A stretch of DNA of 64,000 nt from Streptomyces cupreus. GTDB lineage: Bacteria > Actinomycetota > Actinomycetes > Streptomycetales > Streptomycetaceae. Under the pieces are notes generated by a model that was given only the letters and a program-made list of their open reading frames with translations, ran no database searches and was not told where the DNA came from. Both the position numbers and the translations under genes were made by a program. The stretch spans positions 1 through 64,000 of the forward strand of contig NZ_JACMSF010000015.1 in assembly GCF_014257025.1 (NCBI RefSeq), given 5' to 3'. Of this stretch, positions 24,719-33,472 are shown piece by piece. Position 1 is the first letter of the stretch. The number at the start of each line of letters is the position of its first letter.

Positions 24719-25678
24719 TCACCCCTGCTGGAGCTGCGGCAGCACCTTCGAGCGGTAGAAATCGAAGAAGCCGCGCTGGTCGGGGCCGATCTGGTTGACG
24801 TAGACCCGGTCGAAGCCGGCGTCGGCGAACGCCAACAGCGCCGCCAGATGCTCCTCGACGTCGTCCCCGCACACCGAGCCCTCGCTCACCGTCTCCTCGG
24901 TGACCAGCGGCTCCAACTGCTCGAAGTGCTTCGGCGAGGGCAGGATCTGGCCCATCTCACCGGGCAGGAACTGGTTGGACCACAGCCGGTGCACCGTCTT
25001 CACCGCCTCGTCGCGGTCCGTGCCCCAGCAGACCTTCGTCCCGCCGCTGACGGGCTTCGCGCCCCCGCCGCCCTTGCGGAACTGGGCCACCATCTCCTCG
25101 TCCGGGGCCATCGTGATGTACCCGTCGCCCACCCGGGCCGCGAGCGCCGTCGCCGCCGGGCCGAAGCCGGAGATGTCGATCGGGACGGGCTCGTCGGGGA
25201 CCGTGTAGAGGCGGGCGTTCTCGACCTGGTAGTGCGTGCCGTAGTGGCTGACCTCCTCGCCGGAGAACAGCCGGCGCATCACCTGGATCGACTCCTCCAG
25301 CATCTCCAGACGCACCCGCGCGGGCGGCCAGACATGGCCGAGGATGTGTTCGTTGAGGGCCTCGCCGGTGCCGACACCGAGCCGGAAGCCTCCGTTCGAC
25401 ATCACCGCGGCGGTCGCCGCGGCCTGGGCTGTCACCGCCGGATGGATCCGTACGGTCGGGCAGGTCACGGCCGTCTCGACGGGCAGTGACACCGCCTCCG
25501 AGATCGCGCCGATCACCGACCACACGAACGGGCTCTCGCCCTGCGCGTCGTTCCACGGGTGGTAGTGGTCCGAGATCCACAGCGACTGGAATCCGGCCTG
25601 CTCCGCCATCCTCGCCTGCTCGACGAGTTCGGCCGGCCGGAACTCCTCGCACGACAGGAAGTAGCCGTACTCGGGCAT
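24719..25678 (-). CDS. LLM-class F420-dependent oxidoreductase (G6PDH-like family)
   Basis: A 319-residue luciferase-like TIM-barrel protein, starting MPEYGYFLSCEEFRPAEL. The segment FQSLWISDHYHPWNDAQGESPFVW and the GTGEALNEHILG motif identify the F420-dependent glucose-6-phosphate-dehydrogenase-related subgroup. Cofactor F420H2 use is inferred from family membership. ATG 25678 is taken from homology; the open frame extends far upstream as a shadow of the neighbouring gene. It is the first gene of an operon with the enolase-superfamily enzyme. Confidence 0.87.
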   Translation of the reverse strand: MPEYGYFLSCEEFRPAELVEQARMAEQAGFQSLWISDHYHPWNDAQGESPFVWSVIGAISEAVSLPVETAVTCPTVRIHPAVTAQAAATAAVMSNGGFRLGVGTGEALNEHILGHVWPPARVRLEMLEESIQVMRRLFSGEEVSHYGTHYQVENARLYTVPDEPVPIDISGFGPAATALAARVGDGYITMAPDEEMVAQFRKGGGGAKPVSGGTKVCWGTDRDEAVKTVHRLWSNQFLPGEMGQILPSPKHFEQLEPLVTEETVSEGSVCGDDVEEHLAALLAFADAGFDRVYVNQIGPDQRGFFDFYRSKVLPQLQQG

Positions 25679-25843
25679 GGGGGGACACCTCCGGGACTGC
25701 CGCGTGGGCGGCGGGACGGGTCGCGGTCCGGGTACCCGGCGGCGGGACCGGAAACCGGGCTGCCCGAGGTGACGTTTGGCGGCCCTGACCAGGGGGACGC
25801 GGAAGGCTCCCGAGCGAGACGTCGACAAGCGCCGGAGGCAAAC

Positions 25844-27388
25844 GTGAGTCGTCCCCGCATCGTGATCGTCGGCGCCGGATTCGCCGGGTACCGGACGGCC
25901 CGTGTGCTGTCCCGGCTCACCCGGCACCAGGCGCGGATCACCCTGCTGAACCCGACCGACTACTTCCTGTATCTGCCCCTGCTGCCCCAGGTCGCCGCCG
26001 GCATCCTGGAACCGCGCCGGGTCACCGTCTCGCTCTCCGCCACCCTGCGCGACGTACGGCTGGTGCTCGGTGAGGCGGACGCCGTCGACCTCGACGGGCG
26101 CACCGTGCACTACAGCGGCCCCGAGGGCGATCCCGGCACGCTCCACTTCGACCGGCTGGTGCTGGCCGCCGGCAGCGTCAACAAGCTGCTGCCCGTCCCC
26201 GGAGTCGCCGAGCACGCGCACGGCTTCCGCGGACTGCCCGAGGCGCTGTATCTGCGCGACCAAGTGACCCGGCAGATGGAGCTGGCCGCCGCCGAGGACG
26301 ATCCGAAGAGCTGCTCCGCTCGCTGTACGTTCGTCGTGGTCGGCGCCGGGTACACCGGCACGGAGGTCGCCGCCCAGGGACAGCTCTTCACCGCCGCGCA
26401 GGCCCGGGGCCGCCCCCTCAAGCCACGCTGGCTGCTGCTCGACATCGCCGACCGTGTCCTGCCCGAACTGGACGAACGGCTCTCCCGCACCGCCGACAAG
26501 GTGCTGCGCGAGCGGGGCGTCGACGTACGGACGGGCACCTCCGTTAAGGAGGCCACGCACGCCGGAGTGCTGCTGAGCGACGGCGAGTTCATCGACACCC
26601 GCACGCTGGTGTGGTGCGTGGGCGTACGCCCCGACCCGCTCGCCGAGTCGCTCGGGCTGCCCATGGAGCGCGGCCGGCTGCTGGTCGACCCGCACCTCCA
26701 GGTCCCGGGCCGCCCCGAGCTGTTCGCCTGCGGGGACGCGGCGGCCGTACCGGACCTGGAGCGGCCCGGCTCGTACACCCCGATGACCGCGCAGCACGCC
26801 TGGCGGCAGGGCAAGGTCGCCGCCCGCAATGTGGCCGCCTCGCTCGGGGTCGGGGAACGCCGTGCCTACCGTCATCGCGACATGGGCTTCGCCGTCGACC
26901 TCGGCGGGGTCAAGGCCGCCGCCAACCCGCTCGGCCTGCCCCTGTCCGGCGTGGCCGCCGGCGCGGTCACCCGCGGATATCACCTCGCGGCGATGCCCGG
27001 CAACCGCGTCCGTGTCGCCGCCGACTGGCTCCTGGACGCCGTACTTCCGCGCCAGGCCGTCCAGTTGGGGCTCGTACGGTCCTGGTCGGTGCCGCTGGAC
27101 ACGGCGTCGCCGGAGCTGGCACGGGTGCCGGGCAAGCCGGAGAAACCGGTGGAGGACCAGATGAACGAGCCTGCCAAGAACCAGCCCGGCGGCGAGCCTG
27201 CCAAGAACCAGCCCGGCGGCGAGCCTGCCAAGAACCAGCCCGGTGGTGAACCCGCCAAGAACCAGCCCGGTGGTGAACCGGCGAAGAACCAGCCCGGCGG
27301 GGAGCACACCGAGGCCCCCGGCCCCGTCAAGCAAGAGGACATCCCGCCCGACCCGCGTCCCGGCCGCCCCGCGGAAGGAGACTCATGA
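25844..27388 (+). CDS. ndh: NDH-2-like NAD(P)/FAD-dependent oxidoreductase with a repeat tail
   Basis: A 514-residue flavoprotein. Two dinucleotide-binding motifs are visible (VIVGAGFAGYRTARVL at the N-terminus; VVGAGYTGTEVA near residue 165), plus the FAD-binding ELFACGDAAAV and a C-terminal membrane-associating region. Type II NADH:quinone oxidoreductases feed electrons from NADH to menaquinone without pumping protons. From residue 442 the protein carries five copies of the nonapeptide EPAKNQPGG. The GTG start follows CCGGAGG. The stop overlaps the transketolase start (ATGA). Confidence 0.88.
   Translation: MSRPRIVIVGAGFAGYRTARVLSRLTRHQARITLLNPTDYFLYLPLLPQVAAGILEPRRVTVSLSATLRDVRLVLGEADAVDLDGRTVHYSGPEGDPGTLHFDRLVLAAGSVNKLLPVPGVAEHAHGFRGLPEALYLRDQVTRQMELAAAEDDPKSCSARCTFVVVGAGYTGTEVAAQGQLFTAAQARGRPLKPRWLLLDIADRVLPELDERLSRTADKVLRERGVDVRTGTSVKEATHAGVLLSDGEFIDTRTLVWCVGVRPDPLAESLGLPMERGRLLVDPHLQVPGRPELFACGDAAAVPDLERPGSYTPMTAQHAWRQGKVAARNVAASLGVGERRAYRHRDMGFAVDLGGVKAAANPLGLPLSGVAAGAVTRGYHLAAMPGNRVRVAADWLLDAVLPRQAVQLGLVRSWSVPLDTASPELARVPGKPEKPVEDQMNEPAKNQPGGEPAKNQPGGEPAKNQPGGEPAKNQPGGEPAKNQPGGEHTEAPGPVKQEDIPPDPRPGRPAEGDS
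27167..27301 (+). repeat. Five 27-bp in-frame tandem repeats
   Basis: Five consecutive 27-bp units encode EPAKNQPGG. Units 1 and 2 are identical; units 3-5 differ mainly by silent changes. The exact copies suggest recent expansion by slippage or unequal exchange, while preserved coding of the divergent copies suggests that the peptide is maintained. Confidence 0.95.
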
Positions 27389-29232
27389 ACACCGCCGAAC
27401 TCGTCGAACTGGGACAGCAGTTGCGGGTGGACAGCGTGCGCGCCTCGGACGCCGCGGGGTCGGGGCATCCCACCTCGTCCATGTCAGCCGCCGATCTGAT
27501 GGCCGTACTCCTCGCGAACCACTTCCGTTACGACTTCGACCGTCCCGCCCACCCCGGCAACGACCGTTTCGTGCTGTCCAAGGGACACGCCTCGCCCCTG
27601 CTGTACTCCGCCTTCAAGGCGGCCGGTGTCGTCGAGGACGCCGAACTGCTCACCTTCCGCAAGCTGGGCAGCGCCCTGGAGGGGCATCCCACGCCACGGC
27701 GGCTGCCGTGGGTCGAGACGGCCACCGGGTCGCTCGGGCAGGGGCTGCCGGTCGGCGTCGGGATCGCGCTCGCGGGCAAGCGTCTGGACCGTACCGGCTA
27801 TCGGGTGTGGGTGCTGTGCGGGGACAGCGAGCTGGCCGAGGGCTCGGTGTGGGAGGCCGCCGAGCACGCGTCGTACGAGCATCTCGACAACCTCACCGCC
27901 ATCGTCGACGTCAACCGGCTCGGCCAGCGCGGGCCGACCCGGCACGGCCACGCCCTGGACGCCTACGCACGGCGCCTGCAGGCGTTCGGCTGGCACACCG
28001 TCGAGATCGACGGACACGACGTCGACGCGATCGACCGCGCCTACGGCGAGGCCAGGTCCACCATCGGACAGCCCACCGCGATCCTCGCCCGCACCCTCAA
28101 GGGCAAGGGCGTCGAATCCGTCCAGGACCGTGAGGGCCTGCACGGCAAGCCCCTCAAGGACGCCGAGGAGGCCGTCGCCGAACTCGGCGGGCGGCGCGAC
28201 AGCGTGATCCGGGTGCATGAACCGCCCGTCGCGCGCATGCTGCATGCGGTACACGCCGGGCACTTCGAACTGCCCCGCTTCGACAAGGGCGACGAGATCG
28301 CCACCCGGGACGCCTACGGCAAGGCGCTCACCGCGCTCGGCTCCGGACGCGGCGATGTCGTCGCCCTGGACGGCGAGGTCGGCGACTCCACCCGTGCGGA
28401 GCTGTTCGCCAAGGAACACCCCGACCGGTACTTCGAGTGCTACATCGCCGAGCAGCAGATGGTCGCCGCCGCGGTGGGGCTCGCCGCGCGCGGCTGGGTG
28501 CCCTACGCCGCCACCTTCGCGGCCTTCCTCACGCGGGCGTACGACTTCGTGCGCATGGCCTCGATCAGCGGCTCCGGGATCAACCTCGTCGGCTCCCACG
28601 CGGGCGTCGCGATCGGGCAGGACGGGCCCTCGCAGATGGGCCTGGAGGATCTGGCGATGATGCGCGCGGTGTACGGCTCGACCGTGCTGTACCCGTGCGA
28701 TGCCAACCAGACGGCCCGGCTCGTCGCCACGATGGCCGGTCTGGAGGGCATCCGCTATCTGCGCACCTCGCGCGGCGCGAGCCCGGTGATCTACGGCCCC
28801 GACGAGGAGTTCCCGATCGGCGGCAGCAAGGTGCTGCGCGCCTCCGGCGCCGACCGGATGACCCTCGTCGCCGCGGGCGTCACCGTGCACGAGGCGCTGG
28901 TCGCCGCCGACGCGCTGGAGCGCGAGGGCATCCAGGCCCGGGTGATCGACCTGTACTCGGTCAAGCCCGTCGACCGGATCACGTTGCGCCGGGCCGCCGA
29001 GGAGACCGGCTGTCTGATCACGGTGGAGGACCACCACGAGGAGGGCGGCCTCGGCGACGCCGTCCTGGACGCCTTCCTCGACGGCCGCCCGGTGCCCCGG
29101 CTGGTACGGCTCGCGGTCCGTACGATGCCCGGCTCGGCCTCCTCCGACGAGCAACTGCACTCCGCGGGCATCGACGCCGAGTCGATCGCGGCGGCCGGCC
29201 GGCTGCTGGTGGCGGAGGCGATCGTGCCATGA
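27385..29232 (+). CDS. tkt: Transketolase
   Basis: A 615-residue thiamine-diphosphate enzyme that moves two-carbon ketol units in the pentose phosphate pathway. The three domains are in order: TPP-binding (about 1-275; GHPTSSMSAADL, LCGDSELAEGSVWEA with D and N metal ligands), pyrimidine-binding (about 295-460; catalytic glutamate in FECYIAEQQMVAAAVGLA), and C-terminal (about 475-610). It probably duplicates a housekeeping copy elsewhere in the genome. It is translationally coupled on both sides, to the NDH-2-like and LigD-type genes. Confidence 0.92.
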   Translation: MNTAELVELGQQLRVDSVRASDAAGSGHPTSSMSAADLMAVLLANHFRYDFDRPAHPGNDRFVLSKGHASPLLYSAFKAAGVVEDAELLTFRKLGSALEGHPTPRRLPWVETATGSLGQGLPVGVGIALAGKRLDRTGYRVWVLCGDSELAEGSVWEAAEHASYEHLDNLTAIVDVNRLGQRGPTRHGHALDAYARRLQAFGWHTVEIDGHDVDAIDRAYGEARSTIGQPTAILARTLKGKGVESVQDREGLHGKPLKDAEEAVAELGGRRDSVIRVHEPPVARMLHAVHAGHFELPRFDKGDEIATRDAYGKALTALGSGRGDVVALDGEVGDSTRAELFAKEHPDRYFECYIAEQQMVAAAVGLAARGWVPYAATFAAFLTRAYDFVRMASISGSGINLVGSHAGVAIGQDGPSQMGLEDLAMMRAVYGSTVLYPCDANQTARLVATMAGLEGIRYLRTSRGASPVIYGPDEEFPIGGSKVLRASGADRMTLVAAGVTVHEALVAADALEREGIQARVIDLYSVKPVDRITLRRAAEETGCLITVEDHHEEGGLGDAVLDAFLDGRPVPRLVRLAVRTMPGSASSDEQLHSAGIDAESIAAAGRLLVAEAIVP

Positions 29233-30167
29233 GCGGCGAGGACGACGTACGGACCGTGCGGGCCGGGCGGCGCACGGTCGAGGTGCACCGCTCCGCGAAG
29301 GTGCTCTTCCCCGGCGACGGCGACACCAAGGAGTACACCAAGGGCGACCTGGTCGACTACTACCGGTCCGTCGCCCCCTTCATGCTGCCGCATCTGCGCG
29401 GCCGCCCCCTGATGCTGGAACGGCACCCCGACGGGCTCGGCGGGCCCAAGTTCATGCAGAAGAACACCCCGGACAGCTATCCGGACTGGGTCACCCGCGT
29501 CGAAGTGCCCAAGGAGGGCGGCACCGTATGTCACACCGTCTGCGACGACACCGCCACCCTCGTCCTCCTCGCCGACCAGGCCTCCCTCACCCTGCACCGC
29601 TGGCTCTCCCGCGTCGGCCGTCTCGACCGGCCCGACCGGATGGTCTTCGACCTGGACCCGGCCGAGGAGGACTTCGGGCAGGTGCGCGAGGCGGCCTGGC
29701 TGCTGGGCGAGCTGCTGGACGAACTGAAGCTGCCCTCGGCCCTCATGACGACCGGCTCGCGCGGAGTGCATGTGATCGTCCCGCTGAACGGCCATCACGA
29801 CTTCGACGAGGTACGGGAGTTCGCCCGGGACGTCGCCGACACCCTCGCCGCCGCCCACCCGGACCGGCTCACCACCGCGGCCCGCAAGAAGGACCGCGGC
29901 GACCGCCTCTATCTCGACGTGCAGCGCAACGCCTACGCGCAGACCGCCGTCGTGCCCCTCACGGTCCGGGCCCGGCCCGGCGCCCCCGTGGCCGTCCCCA
30001 TCGACTGGACCGCACTGGACGACCCGGATCTGGACGCCCGGCGGTGGACCATCGCCGACGCCGTGGACCAGGCCCGCACCAACCCCTGGGCCGGGGTGCT
30101 GAACCGGGGCCGGGCCCTCGGACCCGCCCGGCGCAGGCTCAACGCCCTCGGTGGCAACGGCACGTAA
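29229..30167 (+). CDS. ligD: LigD-type NHEJ polymerase (archaeo-eukaryotic primase domain)
   Basis: A 312-residue stand-alone polymerase domain of the bacterial non-homologous end-joining system; no ligase or nuclease domain is attached. Catalytic motifs: D-x-D in MVFDLDPAEED near residue 142, S-x-G/V-H in TTGSRGVHVIVPLNGH near 178 and the third aspartate in VPIDWTALDD near 258. Its start overlaps the transketolase stop by 4 nt. Ku and the ligase would have to be encoded elsewhere. Confidence 0.9.
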   Translation: MSGEDDVRTVRAGRRTVEVHRSAKVLFPGDGDTKEYTKGDLVDYYRSVAPFMLPHLRGRPLMLERHPDGLGGPKFMQKNTPDSYPDWVTRVEVPKEGGTVCHTVCDDTATLVLLADQASLTLHRWLSRVGRLDRPDRMVFDLDPAEEDFGQVREAAWLLGELLDELKLPSALMTTGSRGVHVIVPLNGHHDFDEVREFARDVADTLAAAHPDRLTTAARKKDRGDRLYLDVQRNAYAQTAVVPLTVRARPGAPVAVPIDWTALDDPDLDARRWTIADAVDQARTNPWAGVLNRGRALGPARRRLNALGGNGT

Positions 30168-30219
30168 AGCCGCGGGTTTGGCCAAGTTCCCTCGGGCCAC
30201 TCGGAGTTCGAGGGGAGCC

Positions 30220-30552
30220 ATGACTGATTCACACCACGCGCACAGCAAATCCCAACAGGAAAGGGGCGGATCGGATGTCGGGCCGACCCCGACGGAAGTA
30301 CTGCGCCAGGCGCGCGCCCAGCTGACCGAACTCACCGGCATGACCGCCGAGACGGTCTCGTCCTTCGAACGGAGCGAGGACGGCTGGACATTGGAGATCG
30401 AAGTCCTGGAGCTGGCCCGGGTGCCCGACACGATGAGCCTGCTCGCCGGCTACCGGGTCGACCTCGACCGGCAGGGACAGCTCACCGGCTACCGGCGCGT
30501 CCGGCGCTACGAACGCGGGCGATCCGACGCGCGCACGCCCGGCGGCCGTTAG
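30220..30552 (+). CDS. gvpO: Gas vesicle protein GvpO
   Basis: A 110-residue protein matching the GvpO family in its conserved C-terminal half (ETVSSFERSEDGWTLEIEVLELARVPDTMSLL split by hydrophobic positions, then AGYRVDLDRQGQLTGYRRVRRYERG). GvpO is required for vesicle formation in haloarchaea, though its exact role is unsettled. It opens the gvp operon. ATG 30220 is chosen for AGGGGAG 2-3 nt upstream; a longer frame lacks a site. Confidence 0.92.
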   Translation: MTDSHHAHSKSQQERGGSDVGPTPTEVLRQARAQLTELTGMTAETVSSFERSEDGWTLEIEVLELARVPDTMSLLAGYRVDLDRQGQLTGYRRVRRYERGRSDARTPGGR

Positions 30553-30597
30553 GCCGCCCGCCCCAACTCACCATTCAGACAAGGAGGAACGGTCGGC

Positions 30598-31023
30598 ATG
30601 ACCGTTGTCCCGGCGCAACAGACCGGCGGATCGGGCGGTACCAGCGGCCTCTACGACGTCCTGGAGCTCGTCCTCGACCGGGGGCTCGTCATCGACGCGT
30701 TCGTGCGTGTCTCCCTGGTCGGCATCGAAATCCTCAAGATCGACGTCCGGGTCGTCGTCGCCAGCGTCGACACCTATCTCCGCTTCGCCGAAGCCTGCAA
30801 CCGGCTCGACCTGGAGGCCGGTCCGCGCAAGAGCCCGGGCCTGCCCGACGTGGTCGGCCAGATCACCGAGTCCGGCGCCCGCGGCAAGTCCAAGGGGGCG
30901 CTGTCCGGCGCCGCGCAGACCGTGTCCGACGCATTCCGGCAGGCCCGCGGGGAGGGCGAGGCCGAACCCAAGCCGCGCACCCGCAAGTCCACCGCGGCGC
31001 GCAGGAAGGAGGAGCAGGAGTGA
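30598..31023 (+). CDS. gvpA: Gas vesicle structural protein GvpA
   Basis: A 141-residue protein whose residues 15-75 are the classic GvpA fold (YDVLELVLDRGLVIDAFVRV, VGIEILKIDVRVVVASVDTY, LRFAEACNRLDLE). This forms the hydrophobic ribbed shell. Unlike the ~70-residue cyanobacterial protein it carries a long basic, Lys/Arg-rich C-terminal tail, a feature also found in other Streptomyces GvpA proteins. An AAGGAGGAA ribosome site is present. It overlaps gvpF by 4 nt. Confidence 0.93.
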   Translation: MTVVPAQQTGGSGGTSGLYDVLELVLDRGLVIDAFVRVSLVGIEILKIDVRVVVASVDTYLRFAEACNRLDLEAGPRKSPGLPDVVGQITESGARGKSKGALSGAAQTVSDAFRQARGEGEAEPKPRTRKSTAARRKEEQE

Positions 31024-31781
31024 GCACGTATGTGTACGGCATCACCGCGAGCTCGCATCCCGCACTCCCCAAGGACATGACCGGCGTCGGCGAACCGCCG
31101 CGCCCGGTGCGCGTGCTGGCGGAGGGTGACCTGGCCGCCCTGGTCAGCGAGGCGCCCGAGGGGCTGCGCCCCAAGCGCAGGGACCTGCTCGCCCACCAGA
31201 ACGTCCTCGCCGAGACCGGCGCGGCCGGATGTGTGCTGCCCATGCGGTTCGGCAGCGTCGCCCCTGACGACGACACCGTCACCGCGGTGCTCGCCGAGCG
31301 CGCCGACCACTACAAGGAACGGCTGCGCACGCTGGACGGCAAGGTCGAGTACAACGTCAAGGCCACGCACGACGAAGAGGCCGTGCTGCACCGGGTGCTG
31401 TCGCAGAGCCCGGAGATCCGCTCCCTGACTGAGGCCAACCAGGAGGCGGGCGGCGGGAGTTACGAGCAGAAGCTCCAGCTCGGCGAGATGGTGGTGGCCG
31501 CCGTCAAGGCCCGTGAGGCCGAGGACGCCGCCGATGTCCTGCGGGTCCTGCAACCCGAGGCGGCGGCGGTGAGCGTGGGCCCCGAGTCCACCGGCTGGCT
31601 CGCCAATGTCTCCTTCCTGGTGCACCGGGACACCGCCCAGGTGTTCCTGGCCGCCGTCGATGAACTCCGCAAGTCCCGGCCGCACCTGGAGATCCGCGTC
31701 AACGGCCCGCTGCCGCCGTACAGCTTCGTCGATCCGGGCCCGTCGGAGCCTGCGAGCTCCGTCAGCGTTGGCGAGGAGTGA
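31020..31781 (+). CDS. gvpF: Gas vesicle protein GvpF (GvpL/F family)
   Basis: A 253-residue accessory protein with an N-terminal GvpL/F ferredoxin-like domain (STYVYGITASSH ... LLAHQNVLAETGAAGCVLPMRFGSVAPDD, broken by variable loops) and a second domain ending in the family signature ELRKSRPHLEIRVNGPLPPYSF. GvpF binds GvpA and is thought to keep it soluble at nucleation. GTG start within the gvpA stop region. Confidence 0.92.
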   Translation: MSTYVYGITASSHPALPKDMTGVGEPPRPVRVLAEGDLAALVSEAPEGLRPKRRDLLAHQNVLAETGAAGCVLPMRFGSVAPDDDTVTAVLAERADHYKERLRTLDGKVEYNVKATHDEEAVLHRVLSQSPEIRSLTEANQEAGGGSYEQKLQLGEMVVAAVKAREAEDAADVLRVLQPEAAAVSVGPESTGWLANVSFLVHRDTAQVFLAAVDELRKSRPHLEIRVNGPLPPYSFVDPGPSEPASSVSVGEE

Positions 31782-31784
31782 GGC

Positions 31785-32012
31785 GTGGGACTGGTCGGGG
31801 AGGTACTGCTGCTGCCTTTCGCCCCGGTGCGCGGCAGCGGGTGGGTGATCGGACAGGTACTGCGCGAGGCGGAGCGCGTCTATCGCGACCCGGTCACGGT
31901 GCGGGCCCAACTCGCCCGCCTGGAAGAGCAGTTGGAGACCGGAGAGATCGACGAGGAGGAGTTCGACCGGCGTGAGGACGAACTCCTAGACAGGCTGGAG
32001 GGCACACGATGA
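31785..32012 (+). CDS. gvpG: Gas vesicle protein GvpG
   Basis: A 75-residue helical protein with the GvpG signature: a hydrophobic N-terminus (LVGEVLLLPFAPVRGSGWV) followed by a charged helix ELEEQLETGEIDEEEFDRRE-type segment near residues 46-66. It is an essential minor accessory protein of vesicle assembly. GTG start 3 nt after gvpF; its stop overlaps the next start. Confidence 0.9.
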   Translation: MGLVGEVLLLPFAPVRGSGWVIGQVLREAERVYRDPVTVRAQLARLEEQLETGEIDEEEFDRREDELLDRLEGTR

Positions 32013-32173
32013 GGAGTCCATCCCCAGGGGGCGGATACCTGCGTGAGGAAGAGGAGGAGGCGGACGGCGGCTACGAGGGCGACAATGAGGGAGAGGCCCA
32101 GGTGGAAGACGGAGAGGAAGGGTACGAGAGCGAGCCGGAGGACTCCTGCGCCGGGACCGGGGACCGCAGATGA
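32009..32173 (+). CDS. Small acidic protein of the gvp operon
   Basis: A 54-residue protein (start MRSPSPGGGYLREEEEEADG) that is strongly acidic: about 40% of residues are Asp or Glu, and Gly is frequent. It has no hydrophobic segment. Both ends overlap neighbours by 4 nt (ATGA with gvpG and ATGA with gvpJ), strong evidence that it is translated in the operon. It occupies the position of gvpY/gvpZ in the S. coelicolor cluster as I recall it, but I cannot confirm homology. A charged linker or chaperone-like role is speculative. Confidence 0.7.
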   Translation: MRSPSPGGGYLREEEEEADGGYEGDNEGEAQVEDGEEGYESEPEDSCAGTGDRR

Positions 32174-32493
32174 CGACCCCCGGTCGGCTTCCCGAGCCCT
32201 ACGGCCAGGGTGGCGGCGCCAATCTCGCCGACATCCTGGAGCGCGTCCTCGACAAGGGCGTGATCATCGCGGGTGATATAAGGATCAACCTTCTCGACAT
32301 CGAACTGCTCACCGTCAAGCTGCGTCTGATCGTCGCCTCCGTCGACAAGGCGCGGGAGATGGGCATCGACTGGTGGGAGGACGATCCGGCGCTGTCCTCG
32401 CGGGCCCGGCGCGACGAACTCGCCCGGGAGAACGCCGAGTTGCGCGAGCGGCTGGCCCGACTGGAGCCCGGTCGCTCACAGGAGGAGGCCTGA
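32170..32493 (+). CDS. gvpJ: Gas vesicle protein GvpJ
   Basis: A 107-residue GvpA paralogue. The core LADILERVLDKGVIIAGDIR, INLLDIELLTVKLRLIVASV and DKAREMGIDWWEDDP matches GvpJ/GvpM-type minor shell proteins, placed at the vesicle tips or used for nucleation. A charged coiled-coil-like helix (DELARENAELRERLARLE) ends the protein. Its stop overlaps the gvpL start by 1 nt (TGATG). Confidence 0.9.
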   Translation: MTTPGRLPEPYGQGGGANLADILERVLDKGVIIAGDIRINLLDIELLTVKLRLIVASVDKAREMGIDWWEDDPALSSRARRDELARENAELRERLARLEPGRSQEEA

Positions 32494-33287
32494 TGTCCGG
32501 ACTGCGCTATGTGTACGCCGTCTGCCGGCCCTTCCGGTCGGCCCTCCAGTCCCAGCTCACCGGGGTCGCCGGACAGCCGCCGCGGCAGCTGACGCACCAC
32601 GGTCTGATAGCCGTCTACAGCGTCGTGCCGGAACGGGACTTCGCCGAGGAGCCGCTGCGCGCCCATCTGGAGGACCTGAATTGGCTCGCCGAGACGGCCA
32701 GGGCCCACCAGGGCGTCATCGACGCCCTCACCGTCGTCACCACTCCGCTTCCGCTGCGGCTCGCCACCGTGTTCCGGGACGACAGCGCCCTGCGCACGAT
32801 GATGGAGTCCCGCGAGGAGTACTTCCTGCGCACCCTCGACCGGCTGGAGGGCCGGGTGGAGTGGGGTGTGAAGGTCTACGTCGAACCACGGCCCGAGGAC
32901 ACCGAGGCCCCCGCCGGGAAACCCGAGTCGGGCCGGGACTACCTGCGCCGACGGCGCCTGAGCGCCCGCGATCATGAGTACATCTGGCAGGAGGCGACAG
33001 AATTCGCCGGCCGTCTGCACGCCACGCTTTCCTCCTACGCGGAGGATTCCCGGCTGCACAATCCGCAGAGCAGGGCGCTTTCCGGTGCCGCCGGACAGAA
33101 CGTGCTCAACGCCGCCTATCTGGTGCCGCGCGGCGATTCCGAGGAATTCGTGGAACTGGTGGACCGCACGAAGGACGAGGCCCCGGGAATGCGTGTGGAA
33201 CTCACCGGACCCTGGGCGGCCTACTCCTTCACCGGCGAGGAAACGAACGAGGAGACGGACGAGGAGACGGGGGACGAGGGCCCGTGA
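32493..33287 (+). CDS. gvpL: Gas vesicle protein GvpL (GvpL/F family)
   Basis: A 264-residue paralogue of GvpF. It has the family start LRYVYAVCRPF, the central LTVVTTPLPLRLATVFRDD, and the C-terminal signature MRVELTGPWAAYSF. The start ATG follows GGAGGAGG. GvpL interacts with several accessory proteins in haloarchaea. The very acidic C-terminal tail (NEETDEETGDEGP) resembles the small acidic protein upstream. Confidence 0.92.
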   Translation: MSGLRYVYAVCRPFRSALQSQLTGVAGQPPRQLTHHGLIAVYSVVPERDFAEEPLRAHLEDLNWLAETARAHQGVIDALTVVTTPLPLRLATVFRDDSALRTMMESREEYFLRTLDRLEGRVEWGVKVYVEPRPEDTEAPAGKPESGRDYLRRRRLSARDHEYIWQEATEFAGRLHATLSSYAEDSRLHNPQSRALSGAAGQNVLNAAYLVPRGDSEEFVELVDRTKDEAPGMRVELTGPWAAYSFTGEETNEETDEETGDEGP

Positions 33288-33472
33288 CCGTCATAGAACG
33301 CCGAGAGGTCGCCCTGGTGGACCTCCTGGACCGGCTGCTGGCCGGCGGGGTCGTCATCACCGGCGACATCACCTTGCGCATCGCCGACGTCGACCTCGTT
33401 CGCATCGACCTCAACGCCCTGATCAGCTCGGTGAACGACAATGTCCCCTCGCCCTTCGGGGAGCTGACGTGA
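33284..33472 (+). CDS. gvpS: Gas vesicle protein GvpS
   Basis: A 62-residue GvpA-fold minor shell protein (VALVDLLDRLLAGGVVITGDITLRIADVDLVRIDLNALISSV, given here only as its family core). It is the shortest of the three GvpA-like proteins of the operon (A, J, S) and lacks extra tails. GTG start overlapping the gvpL stop; the stop overlaps the gvpK start. Confidence 0.88.
   Translation: MTVIERREVALVDLLDRLLAGGVVITGDITLRIADVDLVRIDLNALISSVNDNVPSPFGELT

Noticed and set aside
25730..25735. GGGTAC between the F420 and NDH-2-like genes as a SigB promoter
   Set aside because: The nearest GNNT on the plus strand is 23 nt away, outside the allowed spacing.
27167..27301. CRISPR-like array
   Set aside because: The units are directly adjacent without spacers and encode an in-frame peptide.
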